64,000 nucleotides of DNA from Pseudomonadota bacterium (GTDB lineage Bacteria; Pseudomonadota; Alphaproteobacteria; Acetobacterales; Acetobacteraceae). A model generated the notes under the pieces. The model made no database searches and was not told the DNA's origin. It saw only the letters and a list, made by a program, of their open reading frames with translations. The DNA lies in contig JABBOH010000001.1 in the NCBI GenBank assembly GCA_019351895.1, positions 1-64,000 of the forward strand. The letters are read 5' to 3'. The position numbers and the translations under genes were made by a program. Positions within the stretch are counted from its first letter, which is position 1. Each line of letters opens with the position of its first letter. Of the stretch, positions 34,852 through 42,623 are shown piece after piece.

Positions 34852-35748
34852 ATGAAGCGTGTGATCTTCACCGGCGGCAGCGGCAAGGCCGGGCGCCATG
34901 TGGTGCAATACCTGGTCGACGCCGGCTACCGCGTTCTGAACCTCGACACCAAGCCGCTCGACAACCCCGCCGTACGCACGCTCATTACCGACATCACCGA
35001 TGCCGGTCAGGTGTTCAACGCGCTGTCGAGCTACACGGGCCTGCACGAGTTCGACCAGGACCTCCGGCCCGAAAAGATCGACGCCGTCGTGCATTTCGCG
35101 GCGATTCCCCGGATCATGATCACGCCGGACAACGAGGTCTATCGCATCAACGTGATGGGCACCTACAACATCATCGAGGCGGCGGTGAAGCTCGGGATTC
35201 CGAAGGTCATCATCGCCTCCTCCGAAACGACCTACGGCATCGTCTTCGCCAATGGCCATCGCGATCCGGAATACTTCCCGCTCGACGAGGAATACCCGGT
35301 CGACCCGATGGACAGCTACGCGCTCTCCAAAATCGTCAACGAGAAGACGGCGCAGGCCTTCGCGCGGCGCACCGGCACCGACATCTATGCCATCCGCATC
35401 GGCAACGTGATCGAGCCGCATGAATACGCGCTCTTCCCCGGCTGGTTCGCGAAGCCCGAGTTCCGCCGCCGGATCGCCTGGAGCTATATCGACGCGCGCG
35501 ATCTCGGCCAGATCGTCAAGCTCGGCATCGAGAAAGACGGGCTCGGATTCCAGGTCTTCAACGCCGTGAACGACGACACCTCGTCGGATCTGCCGACCGC
35601 GGAGCTGCTGCGCCGCTACTATCCGAACGTTCCCGTGAAGCGGGAGATGGGCGAGTACGAGACGCTGCTCTCGAACCGGAAAACCAAGGAAGTGCTCGGG
35701 TTCCGCGAAGCGCACAACTGGCGCAGATACGTTCCGAAGTCAGTCTGA
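34852..35748 (+). CDS. NAD-dependent epimerase/dehydratase-type oxidoreductase (extended SDR)
   Basis: 298 residues, extended SDR. TGGSGKAGRHVV is the NAD-binding motif, ASSETTYG holds the catalytic Ser/Thr, and SYALSK gives Tyr and Lys of YxxxK. The pattern is nearest to sugar epimerases and uronate dehydrogenases. D-erythronate dehydrogenase DenD of tetronate clusters is also an extended SDR, but I cannot say this is DenD. ATG at 34852 follows AAGGA; a TTG six bases earlier is less likely. Context: between the CUT2 importer and OtnC-LtnD-OtnK, so a dehydrogenase for the imported acid sugar or lactone is the best guess. Confidence 0.88.
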   Translation: MKRVIFTGGSGKAGRHVVQYLVDAGYRVLNLDTKPLDNPAVRTLITDITDAGQVFNALSSYTGLHEFDQDLRPEKIDAVVHFAAIPRIMITPDNEVYRINVMGTYNIIEAAVKLGIPKVIIASSETTYGIVFANGHRDPEYFPLDEEYPVDPMDSYALSKIVNEKTAQAFARRTGTDIYAIRIGNVIEPHEYALFPGWFAKPEFRRRIAWSYIDARDLGQIVKLGIEKDGLGFQVFNAVNDDTSSDLPTAELLRRYYPNVPVKREMGEYETLLSNRKTKEVLGFREAHNWRRYVPKSV

Positions 35749-35763
35749 CACCCGCCGAAGTTT

Positions 35764-35790
35764 TGCCCCTTCTTCGCAAAAAAAGGGGCA
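35764..35790 (+). other. Intercistronic stem-loop with A-rich loop
   Basis: Inverted repeat TGCCCCTT (35764-35771) and AAGGGGCA (35783-35790) around an 11-base loop, followed by only TTT. It could be a weak terminator or a transcript-processing hairpin. T- and A-rich like the palindromic elements at 37.3 and 57.5 kb, but it shares no clear 10-mer with them. Confidence 0.6.
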
Positions 35791-35837
35791 TTTCGCGACG
35801 CATCGACCGGGTCGCTTTTCCATCGGGAGGTTTGACC

Positions 35838-36527
35838 ATGCATCAGAAGACACTCGTCATCATCCACACTGGCCCGGTGACGGTTCAGCCGCTCGCGGCC
35901 TTGGCGCCTTCGCTCCTGCCCGGCGTGCGCGTCGTCAACCTCGTCGATGACAGCCTGCTCAAGGACGCGATGGCGGCGGGCCACGTGACGCCCGCGGTGA
36001 CCAAACGCCTTGCCCAGTTCATGATCATCGCCCAGGAGATGGGTGCCGACCTCATCCTGAACGCCTGCTCCTCGGTGCGCGAGGCCGCCGATGTCGGTGC
36101 GCGGCTGCTGTCGGTGCCGGTCGCGAAGATCGACACTGCGATGGCCGAGCATGCGGTCGCGACCGCAAGCCGCATCGGCGTGGCGGCCACGGTGCAGACG
36201 ACGCTCGATCCGACCGTGCGGATGATCGAGCAGACGGCGAAGGAAGCCGGCAAGCACGTGACCGTCACGCGCAAGCTGTGCGAGGGCGCTTTCGACGCCC
36301 TGCTGGCGGGGGACGGCGCGAAGCATGACGAGATCGTCGCCCGCAATCTGATCGAGCTTGCGGCGACCGTGGATCTCATCGTGCTGGCGCAGGTCTCGAT
36401 GGGCCGGGTCGCCGACAGCCTCGGCGATGCCGTGTCGGTGCCCGTGTTGACGAGCCCGCGTCTTGGGATGGAGCGTGTCGCGCAGATCATGGCGGCGCTA
36501 CCGGAACGCATGGCAGTCGCTGCGTGA
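35838..36527 (+). CDS. Asp/Glu/hydantoin racemase-family protein
   Basis: 229 residues from an ATG with GGGAGG at seven bases. The two active-site cysteine positions of the racemase superfamily appear as LNACSSVREAADV (about residue 77) and RKLCEGAFDALL. In true racemases both Cys act as acid/base, so catalysis is plausible. VVNLVDDSLLKDAM and ALPERMAVAA are other visible blocks. The substrate is unknown. Proteins of this type often sit near OtnK-type tetronate genes, and a racemase/isomerase step for an oxo-acid is inferred. The next gene, otnC, is convergent with 41 bp between. Confidence 0.82.
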   Translation: MHQKTLVIIHTGPVTVQPLAALAPSLLPGVRVVNLVDDSLLKDAMAAGHVTPAVTKRLAQFMIIAQEMGADLILNACSSVREAADVGARLLSVPVAKIDTAMAEHAVATASRIGVAATVQTTLDPTVRMIEQTAKEAGKHVTVTRKLCEGAFDALLAGDGAKHDEIVARNLIELAATVDLIVLAQVSMGRVADSLGDAVSVPVLTSPRLGMERVAQIMAALPERMAVAA

Positions 36528-36568
36528 CGGCTGAGGGGGGCGGCGCGAATGCCGCCCTCACCATGCCG

Positions 36569-37261
36569 TCAGGAGGATGTGTGGTCGTGAGTATGCGGAA
36601 CCTGGTCCTGACCCTCAGAAGGAAGCTGAAGGTCGAAGTGCCGCACAAGGTCGTCCACCTGTGCGCGGGTCAGCATCCGGGGGTTCAACCCGCGCAGCAT
36701 GATGTAGAGGCGCGCGGTCTCCTCCAGCTCCTCCGTCGCATAGACGGCGGCGTCCAGCGATGTGCCGGCAACCACGGGGCCATGATTTGCGAGGAGCACG
36801 GAGGCGTAGCGTCCGGCAAGCCCGCGGATCGCGCCCGCCACGGCGTCGTCGCCCGGCCGATAATATGGCAGCAGCGCCGTCTGCCCGAGCTTCATGACGT
36901 AATAGGCCGTCATCGGCGGCAGAACGGCTGCGGGGTCGATCTCCGGCAGCATCGAGATGGCGACGGAATGGATCGAGTGCAGATGCACGATCGCCTGAGC
37001 GCCGTCCCGCGTATCGTAAAGCGCCGTATGCAGAGGCACTTCCTTGGTGGGCTTGTCACCGGATATGAGCCGCCCGTGAGCGTCCAGACGCGACAGCCGC
37101 GCGGGGTCCAGAAAGCCGAGCGAGGCGTTGGTCGGCGTCATCAGATAGCCGCCGTCCTCCAGCCGCACGCTGACATTGCCCGAGGAGCCGGGCGTCAGCC
37201 CACGCTCGAACAGCGAGCGGGAGAATGTGCAGATTTGCTCGCGCAGTTTGGCATCGCTCAT
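36569..37261 (-). CDS. otnC: 3-oxo-tetronate 4-phosphate decarboxylase (class II aldolase family)
   Basis: 230 residues. Class II aldolase/adducin fold with GSSGNVSVR (phosphate site), catalytic Glu74 in TKEVPLH, and zinc ligands His93 and His95 in VHLHSIHS plus a His in LLANHGPVV. Close in length and pattern to OtnC/YgbL, which decarboxylates 3-oxo-tetronate 4-phosphate to dihydroxyacetone phosphate; L-fuculose-phosphate aldolase is the near alternative. The ATG at 37261 has GGAG upstream; the longer frame is not homologous. It diverges from ltnD across a 112-bp gap that contains a palindromic repeat element. Confidence 0.9.
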   Translation of the reverse strand: MSDAKLREQICTFSRSLFERGLTPGSSGNVSVRLEDGGYLMTPTNASLGFLDPARLSRLDAHGRLISGDKPTKEVPLHTALYDTRDGAQAIVHLHSIHSVAISMLPEIDPAAVLPPMTAYYVMKLGQTALLPYYRPGDDAVAGAIRGLAGRYASVLLANHGPVVAGTSLDAAVYATEELEETARLYIMLRGLNPRMLTRAQVDDLVRHFDLQLPSEGQDQVPHTHDHTSS

Positions 37262-37286
37262 GGCTGTCGCTCCGTGATGGATCGGC

Positions 37287-37354
37287 GTTTTCTGGTGCCT
37301 TTTCCTGGAAAAGAACAGACTCAAAGGGCGTCTCTTTGAGAAAAGAAGCAAAAA
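37287..37354. repeat. Intergenic palindromic element, copy A (otnC-ltnD gap)
   Basis: Shares GTTTTCTGGTGC (37287-37298) and AAAAGAACAG (37309-37318) exactly with 57513-57524 and 57535-57544, at similar spacing, and ends in a similar AAAAGAAGCAAAAA. It contains two self-complementary pieces: CTTTTCC/GGAAAAG (37299-37313) and CTCAAAG/CTTTGAG (37320-37340, loop of seven). It lies in the divergent promoter region. Confidence 0.8.
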
Positions 37355-37373
37355 CATTTAGGAGTTGCGTCCC

Positions 37374-38282
37374 ATGAGCGCCCAGAACAAAGCCGCCGTC
37401 ATCGGCCTCGGATCGATGGGTCTTGGCATGGCGCGGTCGCTTCTGCGCGCGGGTTTCTCGGTCGCCGGTTTCGATGTGTCGAACGAGGCTGTGGCGCGCT
37501 TCGTCGCCGCCGGCGGCAGCGCCGCGAAGACACCCGCGGAGGCGGCGCAGGGCGCCGATGTCGTGGTCGCGGTCGTCGTGAACGCGGTCCAGACGGAGAC
37601 CGTGCTGTTCGGCGAGAATGGTTGTGCTTCCGAAATGGCGCCCGGGGCCGTCTTCGTCTCCTCCGCCACGATGGCGCCGGATGTGGCGCGGCGGCTGGCG
37701 GCGCGACTTGAGGCGATGGGGCCGCATTACCTCGACGCGCCGATGAGCGGCGGCGCCGCCCGCGCCGAGGAAGGCAAGCTCACCATGCTTGCCTCCGGCT
37801 CCGCCGCGGCCTTTGCCGCCGCCCGGCCGGCGCTAGACGCCATGACCGCTACGCTCTACGAGCTCGGCTCCGAACCGGGCCAGGGCGCGGCCTTCAAGAT
37901 GGTGAACCAGCTGCTGGCCGGCGTGCATATCGCGGCCGCCGCGGAGGCGATGGCCTTCGCCGCGCGGCAGAACCTCGACCTGCAGAAGGTCTACGACGTC
38001 ATCACGGCCTCCGCCGGCAATTCCTGGATGTTCCAGAACCGCATGCAGCACGTTCTGGACGGCGACTATGCGCCGAAAAGCTCCGTCAGCATTTTCACGA
38101 AGGATCTCGGCATCGTGCTCGACATGGCCCGGAGCGCGAACTTTCCGGTGCCTGTTGCCAGCGGCGCGCTACAGATGTTTCTGATGACGGCCGCCGCCGG
38201 CATGGCGGCCGATGACGACGCCTCGGTGACCCGGCTTTACGCCCGCCTCGCTGGGCTCAAACTTCCGGGAGACACGGAATGA
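37374..38282 (+). CDS. ltnD: L-threonate dehydrogenase (beta-hydroxyacid dehydrogenase family)
   Basis: 302 residues. VIGLGSMGLGMA is the Rossmann motif; DAPMSGGAARAEEGKLTML (substrate-binding DxPVSGG) and FKMVNQLLAGVH with the catalytic Lys (GQGAAFKMVNQ) follow, then SVSIFTKDLGIVLD. This is the LtnD form of the 3-hydroxyacid dehydrogenase family, oxidising L-threonate to 2-oxo-tetronate with NAD. ATG at 37374 is used; a TTG at 37365 is less likely. Its end overlaps otnK by ATGA, and the LtnD-OtnK pair is the core of the tetronate pathway. Confidence 0.9.
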   Translation: MSAQNKAAVIGLGSMGLGMARSLLRAGFSVAGFDVSNEAVARFVAAGGSAAKTPAEAAQGADVVVAVVVNAVQTETVLFGENGCASEMAPGAVFVSSATMAPDVARRLAARLEAMGPHYLDAPMSGGAARAEEGKLTMLASGSAAAFAAARPALDAMTATLYELGSEPGQGAAFKMVNQLLAGVHIAAAAEAMAFAARQNLDLQKVYDVITASAGNSWMFQNRMQHVLDGDYAPKSSVSIFTKDLGIVLDMARSANFPVPVASGALQMFLMTAAAGMAADDDASVTRLYARLAGLKLPGDTE

Positions 38283-39553
38283 CTCTAGCTCTGGGCGTTA
38301 TCGCCGACGACTACACCGGCGCATCCGATCTCGCGAACGCGCTTGCCACCAACGGCCTGCGCGTCGTGCAGACCATAGGAGTGCCGCCCGATAGTCTCGC
38401 CCTTCCCGATGTCGATGCGGTGGTCGTGGCACTGAAAAGCCGCTCCATCGCCGCCGATGAGGCGGTGCGGCAATCGCTGGAGGCGGACCGCTGGCTGCGG
38501 GGGCGCGGGGCGACGCACGTCCTGTTCAAGGTCTGCTCGACCTTCGATTCCACCGATGCGGGAAACATCGGCCCGGTAAGCGACGCGCTGCGGGACGCCG
38601 CGGGCGGCGGTATCACACTGGTCAATCCGGGCTTCCCCGGAACCGGCCGCCGGGTGTTCCAGGGGCATCTGTTCGTCCATGACCAGCCGCTGAACGAGAG
38701 CCCGCTCCGCGACCATCCGCTCAACCCCATGCATGACGCGAACCTCGTCCGCGTGCTCGCGCGCCAGAGCCGAGCGCCGGTCGGGCTGGTGCCCCTTCAG
38801 GTCGTCGAGCAGGGCGCGGACGCCGTGCGTGCCGCCCTCGGCCGTCTTTCCGAGGAGGGTCGCGCCGCCGCCATCGTCGATGCGGTGAACGACGCGCAGT
38901 TTGAGGTTCTGGGACAGGTGGCGCTGGATCGCCCGATCTCGACCGGCGCCTCCGGTCTCGGCATCGGCCTCGCCCGCGCGCTCAGGCGGCTCGATATCGT
39001 GACGGAGCACGGGGCTGAGAACGGCGCCGAGGCGACCGGCCGCTTCTCGGCCATCATCGCCGGAAGCTGCTCCAAGGCGACGCTGGAGCAGATCGCGGTC
39101 GCCGAGCGCAGCATGCCGGTGCTGCATCTCGACGTGGAGAATCTTCTCGCCGGAAAGGACGAAGCGGCGGCGGCACTCTCATGGGCCGGGGACCGGCTCC
39201 GCGACGGGCCGGTGCTGATCGCGAGCAGCCGCACGCCGGACGAGGTGCAGGCGCTGCAGAAGGCTCATGGCGGCGCGTCGATCGGGGAGGCCATCGAAAG
39301 TGCTCTGGCGGACGTGGCCGCCGGCCTCGTCGATGCGGGCGTGGGACGGCTGGTGGTCGCGGGCGGCGAGACATCCGGCGCCGTCGTCAACCGCCTGGGG
39401 TTGCAGGCCTTCCTGATCGGGGCCGAGATCGCGCCCGGCGTGCCTGCCCTGCGCGTCATCGGGCGGGCGCATGCCGGCCTCGGCATCGCATTGAAGTCGG
39501 GGAATTTCGGCGGCCCGGACTTCTTCGGCCACGCGCTCGACATGCTCGGCTGA
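38279..39553 (+). CDS. otnK: 3-oxo-tetronate kinase (DUF1537 / four-carbon acid sugar kinase)
   Basis: 424 residues, the normal length. GVIADDYTGASDLANAL is the diagnostic N-terminal acid-sugar-binding motif. FKVCSTFDSTDAGNIGPV and FPGTGRRVFQGHLFV follow. The C-terminal nucleotide domain has VVAGGETSGAVV and PALRVIGRAHAGLGIALKSG, of which the KSGNFG end is typical. It phosphorylates 3-oxo-tetronate at O4, giving the substrate of OtnC. It starts in an ATGA overlap with ltnD. Confidence 0.95.
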   Translation: MTLALGVIADDYTGASDLANALATNGLRVVQTIGVPPDSLALPDVDAVVVALKSRSIAADEAVRQSLEADRWLRGRGATHVLFKVCSTFDSTDAGNIGPVSDALRDAAGGGITLVNPGFPGTGRRVFQGHLFVHDQPLNESPLRDHPLNPMHDANLVRVLARQSRAPVGLVPLQVVEQGADAVRAALGRLSEEGRAAAIVDAVNDAQFEVLGQVALDRPISTGASGLGIGLARALRRLDIVTEHGAENGAEATGRFSAIIAGSCSKATLEQIAVAERSMPVLHLDVENLLAGKDEAAAALSWAGDRLRDGPVLIASSRTPDEVQALQKAHGGASIGEAIESALADVAAGLVDAGVGRLVVAGGETSGAVVNRLGLQAFLIGAEIAPGVPALRVIGRAHAGLGIALKSGNFGGPDFFGHALDMLG

Positions 39554-39575
39554 TCGCGCGATGTAAAACGCGATC
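39552..39575 (+). other. Inverted repeat between otnK and the tartrate dehydrogenase gene
   Basis: GATCGCG (39552-39558) and CGCGATC (39569-39575) with a ten-base loop, starting inside the otnK stop codon. No T-run follows. Either an RNA hairpin between cistrons or a protein-binding site; nothing further can be read. Confidence 0.65.
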
Positions 39576-39591
39576 GAGAGCGGGAGCGGCC

Positions 39592-40665
39592 ATGAAAACC
39601 TATCGCATCGCAGCCATACCGGGCGACGGCATCGGCCCCGAGGTTATCGGCGCGGGCCTGACCGTCCTGCAGGCGCTGGAGGCACGCGAGGGCAGCTTTC
39701 GCCTCGATGTCCGCAGCTTCGACTGGGGCTCGGACTACTACCGCCGCACCGGTGCGATGATGCCGCCGGACGGCCTCGACCAGATCCGCGACGTGGACGC
39801 GATCTTCTTCGGCGCCGTCGGCGACCCGGCGATACCCGACGACGTGACGCTCTGGGGCCTGCGGCTCGCCATCTGCCAGGGCTTCGACCAATACGCCAAT
39901 GTCCGGCCTACGCGGGTCTTGTCGGGGCTGCAGTCGCCGCTGCGGGATTGCGGACCGGGCGCGCTCGACTGGGTGATCGTGCGGGAGAACAGCGAAGGTG
40001 AATACGCCGGCCAGGGCGGGCGGTCCCATCGCGGCCACCCGGAGGAAGTCGCGACCGAGGTCGCGATCTTCACCCGCGTCGGCATCGAGCGGATCATGCG
40101 CTACGCCTTCGCGCTCGCTGCGAGCCGTCCGCGCAAGCGCCTGACGGTGGTGACGAAGTCGAACGCCCAGCGCTACGGGCTCGTGCTGTGGGATGAGGTG
40201 GCGGCGGCGGTCGCGCGGGATTTCCCGGCGGTCACATGGGACAAGATGCTGGTGGATGCCATGACCGTCCGCATGGTGCTGTCTCCGGCGAGCCTCGACA
40301 CGGTGGTTGCGACCAATCTTCACGCCGACATCCTGTCGGATCTCGCGGCGGCTCTGGCAGGCTCGATCGGGATCGCGCCGACGGCCAACATCAACCCGGA
40401 GCGGCGCTTTCCATCCATGTTCGAGCCGATCCACGGCTCTGCCTTCGCCATCGTCGGCAAGGGCATCGCCAACCCGGTCGGCACCTTCTGGACCGCGGTG
40501 CAGATGCTCGATCACCTGGGCGAGGATGCGGCCGCCGCGCGGCTGATGACAGCTATCGAGACCGTGACGGCATCCGGGATACTCACGCCCGATCTCGGCG
40601 GCACGGCGACGACGGCGTCGGTGACCGAGGCCGTCTGCCGCGCGATCTCCGGCCGGAACGACTAG
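39592..40665 (+). CDS. Tartrate/D-malate dehydrogenase (isopropylmalate dehydrogenase superfamily)
   Basis: 357 residues. IAAIPGDGIGPEVI is the superfamily start, and ENSEGEYAGQGGR is the substrate loop typical of tartrate dehydrogenase/D-malate decarboxylating enzymes (TtuC/DmlA) rather than LeuB. VTKSNAQRYGLVLWDEV carries the catalytic Lys; metal-binding Asp lies in VDAMTVRMV and TNLHADILSDLAAAL. SMFEPIHGSAFAI is the NAD region. It would act on tartrate, D-malate or a hydroxylated analogue. It follows otnK by 38 bp and probably belongs to the same transcript. It ends tail to tail with the GFA gene (CTAG). Confidence 0.9.
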   Translation: MKTYRIAAIPGDGIGPEVIGAGLTVLQALEAREGSFRLDVRSFDWGSDYYRRTGAMMPPDGLDQIRDVDAIFFGAVGDPAIPDDVTLWGLRLAICQGFDQYANVRPTRVLSGLQSPLRDCGPGALDWVIVRENSEGEYAGQGGRSHRGHPEEVATEVAIFTRVGIERIMRYAFALAASRPRKRLTVVTKSNAQRYGLVLWDEVAAAVARDFPAVTWDKMLVDAMTVRMVLSPASLDTVVATNLHADILSDLAAALAGSIGIAPTANINPERRFPSMFEPIHGSAFAIVGKGIANPVGTFWTAVQMLDHLGEDAAAARLMTAIETVTASGILTPDLGGTATTASVTEAVCRAISGRND

Positions 40666-41087
40666 CCGTCCGGCTGCTGGTTGCTGACGAAATCCGGCAG
40701 ATCCGCGACATCGGGCCCGGCTGGAAGATGGCCCAGCGTCAGACACCACGGCGCCTGCGTCTCCGGCGAGAACGCCATTTCGGGCGCTAAGGCGGCGGGA
40801 TCGTCGAGGCTGTGGAGCGTCAGGCTGACATACTCGCCCGCGATCTGCCGGTAGCTCAGCGGTGTGCCGCAGACGGCACAGAATCCGCGCTCGACGATGG
40901 TCGAACTGGCGAAGATGGCGGGCGGCCTGGACCAGGAGACCCGATCGGCGCGAAACCGGACGAACGCCATGAAGGGTTGTCCGGACGCTTTCTGGCACAT
41001 GCGGCAATAGCAGACGCTGGCGCGGTCGCGGGGGGCCCTGGCAAGATAGCGGATGGCGCCGCACTGGCAGCCGCCGGAATAGTCCAT
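40662..41087 (-). CDS. GFA family zinc protein (CENP-V/glutathione-dependent formaldehyde-activating fold)
   Basis: 141 residues. Two zinc-binding sets are present: GCQCG with Cys7 and Cys9, VCYCRMC with Cys26, Cys28 and Cys31, and FCAVCG with Cys70 and Cys73. This is the complete GFA pattern. Family members bind glutathione or act on small thiol adducts, and most have no assigned substrate. It overlaps the upstream convergent dehydrogenase by four bases and lies 24 bp upstream of the exported hydrolase gene on the same strand. Confidence 0.92.
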   Translation of the reverse strand: MDYSGGCQCGAIRYLARAPRDRASVCYCRMCQKASGQPFMAFVRFRADRVSWSRPPAIFASSTIVERGFCAVCGTPLSYRQIAGEYVSLTLHSLDDPAALAPEMAFSPETQAPWCLTLGHLPAGPDVADLPDFVSNQQPDG

Positions 41088-41111
41088 GTCCGAACCTCCT
41101 CTACACGGGGA

Positions 41112-42110
41112 TCACGGCGCAGCTTGGCCGGGCCTGAAGCCGATGGTGCTCCTGCCTATCGCAGGCTGCAGCGCCCGATCCAGAAACGCCAGCATCTGGC
41201 CCCAGGAGTTCCGCCGCGCGGCGTCATTGGCCGCCGCGCTGCCGCCGAGGCTGCCGAGGTCCTCGTAGTCTGGGCTGTCCGGATCGAGCGGCACGCCGAA
41301 AACGGCGTGGCCCCCGGCAGCATAGGCGAGGAACGATACCGGATTGCGGAAATTCTTCGCCTTCAGGCGTGCGGCGACCGATGCCGCCATGCGGCAGGAT
41401 GGCCAGATGCGGTCCCGTCCGCCACAGATCAGCATGATCGGCCCGTCGATCCGCTCGACTGGAATGATCGCCTGACGGTGCTGCGGCAGAGCCGCCAGAC
41501 CTCCCGCATATCGGCGATAGACATCGCCGCGTACGCCCGTCCAGCCAAAGGGCACATCCGGCAATGGCTGGCCCCGCAGCATGAAGCTCGACGCGGGATG
41601 GCGGGTGATGCCCCGGCCCAACCCCTGCCACACCACGTTCGACGGAACCGCGGCCACCACCGCCTTGATCGCCGGATCATGCGCGGCGACGAGCAACGCC
41701 GCCTCCCCGCCGATTGATGTGCCGACGATGCCGATATGCGCGGGATCGACGTCAGGCCGCGCGCGCAGCCAGTCGACCGCATGCTCGAAATACTCGACCG
41801 GGACAAGTTCCAGCGTCTCCGGCAGGCCGGGTGCGCCGAAGTAGCCCAGTTGCAGTGCGGCGTAACCGTGCCGGGCGAGGAGTTTCGCCTCCGCGGTCAC
41901 CGCCGGATTGAGCCCGCCCTCGGACCCGCCAAGGACGATGACGGCCGGCAGGGGGCCGGCCTCGCCGCTCGGCCGGTAGAGCTTGGCGACGAGATTGTCG
42001 GCGCTGATCGTCGACATCATCAGCATCGGCGCCGCCGCCCGGGCCGTTGCCGCGACCGCCATGGAGACGACGACGAAGAGCGCGGATAGCAAATTCGCGG
42101 TCATAACCAT
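41112..42110 (-). CDS. Exported alpha/beta hydrolase with BAAT-type C-terminal domain
   Basis: 332 residues with a signal peptide (about 1-26, ending in ARAAA). VIVLGGSEGGLNP is the oxyanion loop, and GTSIGGEAALL the nucleophile elbow with Ser in GxSxG. The acid is in CGGRDRIWPS and the His in GGHAVFG, so the triad is complete. The domain order follows the acyl-CoA thioester hydrolase/BAAT C-terminal family, in which the nucleophile is often Cys; here it is Ser. The natural ester is unknown. TTG, ATG and a second ATG lie within nine bases at the start, so the exact first residue is uncertain. Confidence 0.87.
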   Translation of the reverse strand: MVMTANLLSALFVVVSMAVAATARAAAPMLMMSTISADNLVAKLYRPSGEAGPLPAVIVLGGSEGGLNPAVTAEAKLLARHGYAALQLGYFGAPGLPETLELVPVEYFEHAVDWLRARPDVDPAHIGIVGTSIGGEAALLVAAHDPAIKAVVAAVPSNVVWQGLGRGITRHPASSFMLRGQPLPDVPFGWTGVRGDVYRRYAGGLAALPQHRQAIIPVERIDGPIMLICGGRDRIWPSCRMAASVAARLKAKNFRNPVSFLAYAAGGHAVFGVPLDPDSPDYEDLGSLGGSAAANDAARRNSWGQMLAFLDRALQPAIGRSTIGFRPGQAAP

Positions 42111-42252
42111 CAACCCCCGGGCGGCTTTGTCCGCTCTTGTCCGGGCTCCCTAGCCTGCGATGCGCGGGGTGCGAAGCTTGGGAACTCCCCTCGGGCTTAT
42201 TCGCATGCCCCGGCGGCTTCGCTAAACTCGGCCATCCGAACGGAGCCGCGCG

Positions 42253-42618
42253 ATGAAATCCATCAACCTGAATACCGCTTTCGACGGCATCGCCGAATAC
42301 TGGGCGCCAAAGGTCGTCGGCCGGGTCAACGATCAGTATGTGAAGGTCGCGAAGGTCCGTGGGGAACTGGTCTGGCACAAGCACGACGACGAGGACGAGC
42401 TTTTTCAGGTCGTTCGCGGGCAGCTGCGCATCCAATTCGAGGGCGGCGCGGAAACCATCCTGAACCCGGGCGAGTTCTGCGTCGTCCCCAAGGGCGTGAT
42501 GCACAATCCCGTCGCCGCCGACGAGTGTTGGATTGTCCTGATCGAAACCGTGACGACCAGACACACCGGCGACGTTGTAAGCCCGCTGACCAAATCGATC
42601 GAGCAGCAATTGGGCTGA
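42253..42618 (+). CDS. Single-domain cupin protein
   Basis: 121 residues. Motif 1 is WHKHDDEDELFQVVRG with His42, His44 and Glu49 as metal ligands. Motif 2 is NPGEFCVVPKGVMHNP with the fourth ligand His. A complete metal site suggests a small dioxygenase, isomerase or binding protein; the substrate cannot be told. It stands alone on the plus strand between two minus-strand genes and ends five bases before the convergent prpB stop. Confidence 0.9.
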   Translation: MKSINLNTAFDGIAEYWAPKVVGRVNDQYVKVAKVRGELVWHKHDDEDELFQVVRGQLRIQFEGGAETILNPGEFCVVPKGVMHNPVAADECWIVLIETVTTRHTGDVVSPLTKSIEQQLG

Positions 42619-42623
42619 AGCGG

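Noticed and set aside
39265-41064. A 599-codon open frame opposite otnK and the tartrate dehydrogenase gene
   Set aside because: It spans two well-supported plus-strand genes and shows no family pattern; a GC-skewed third-position effect.
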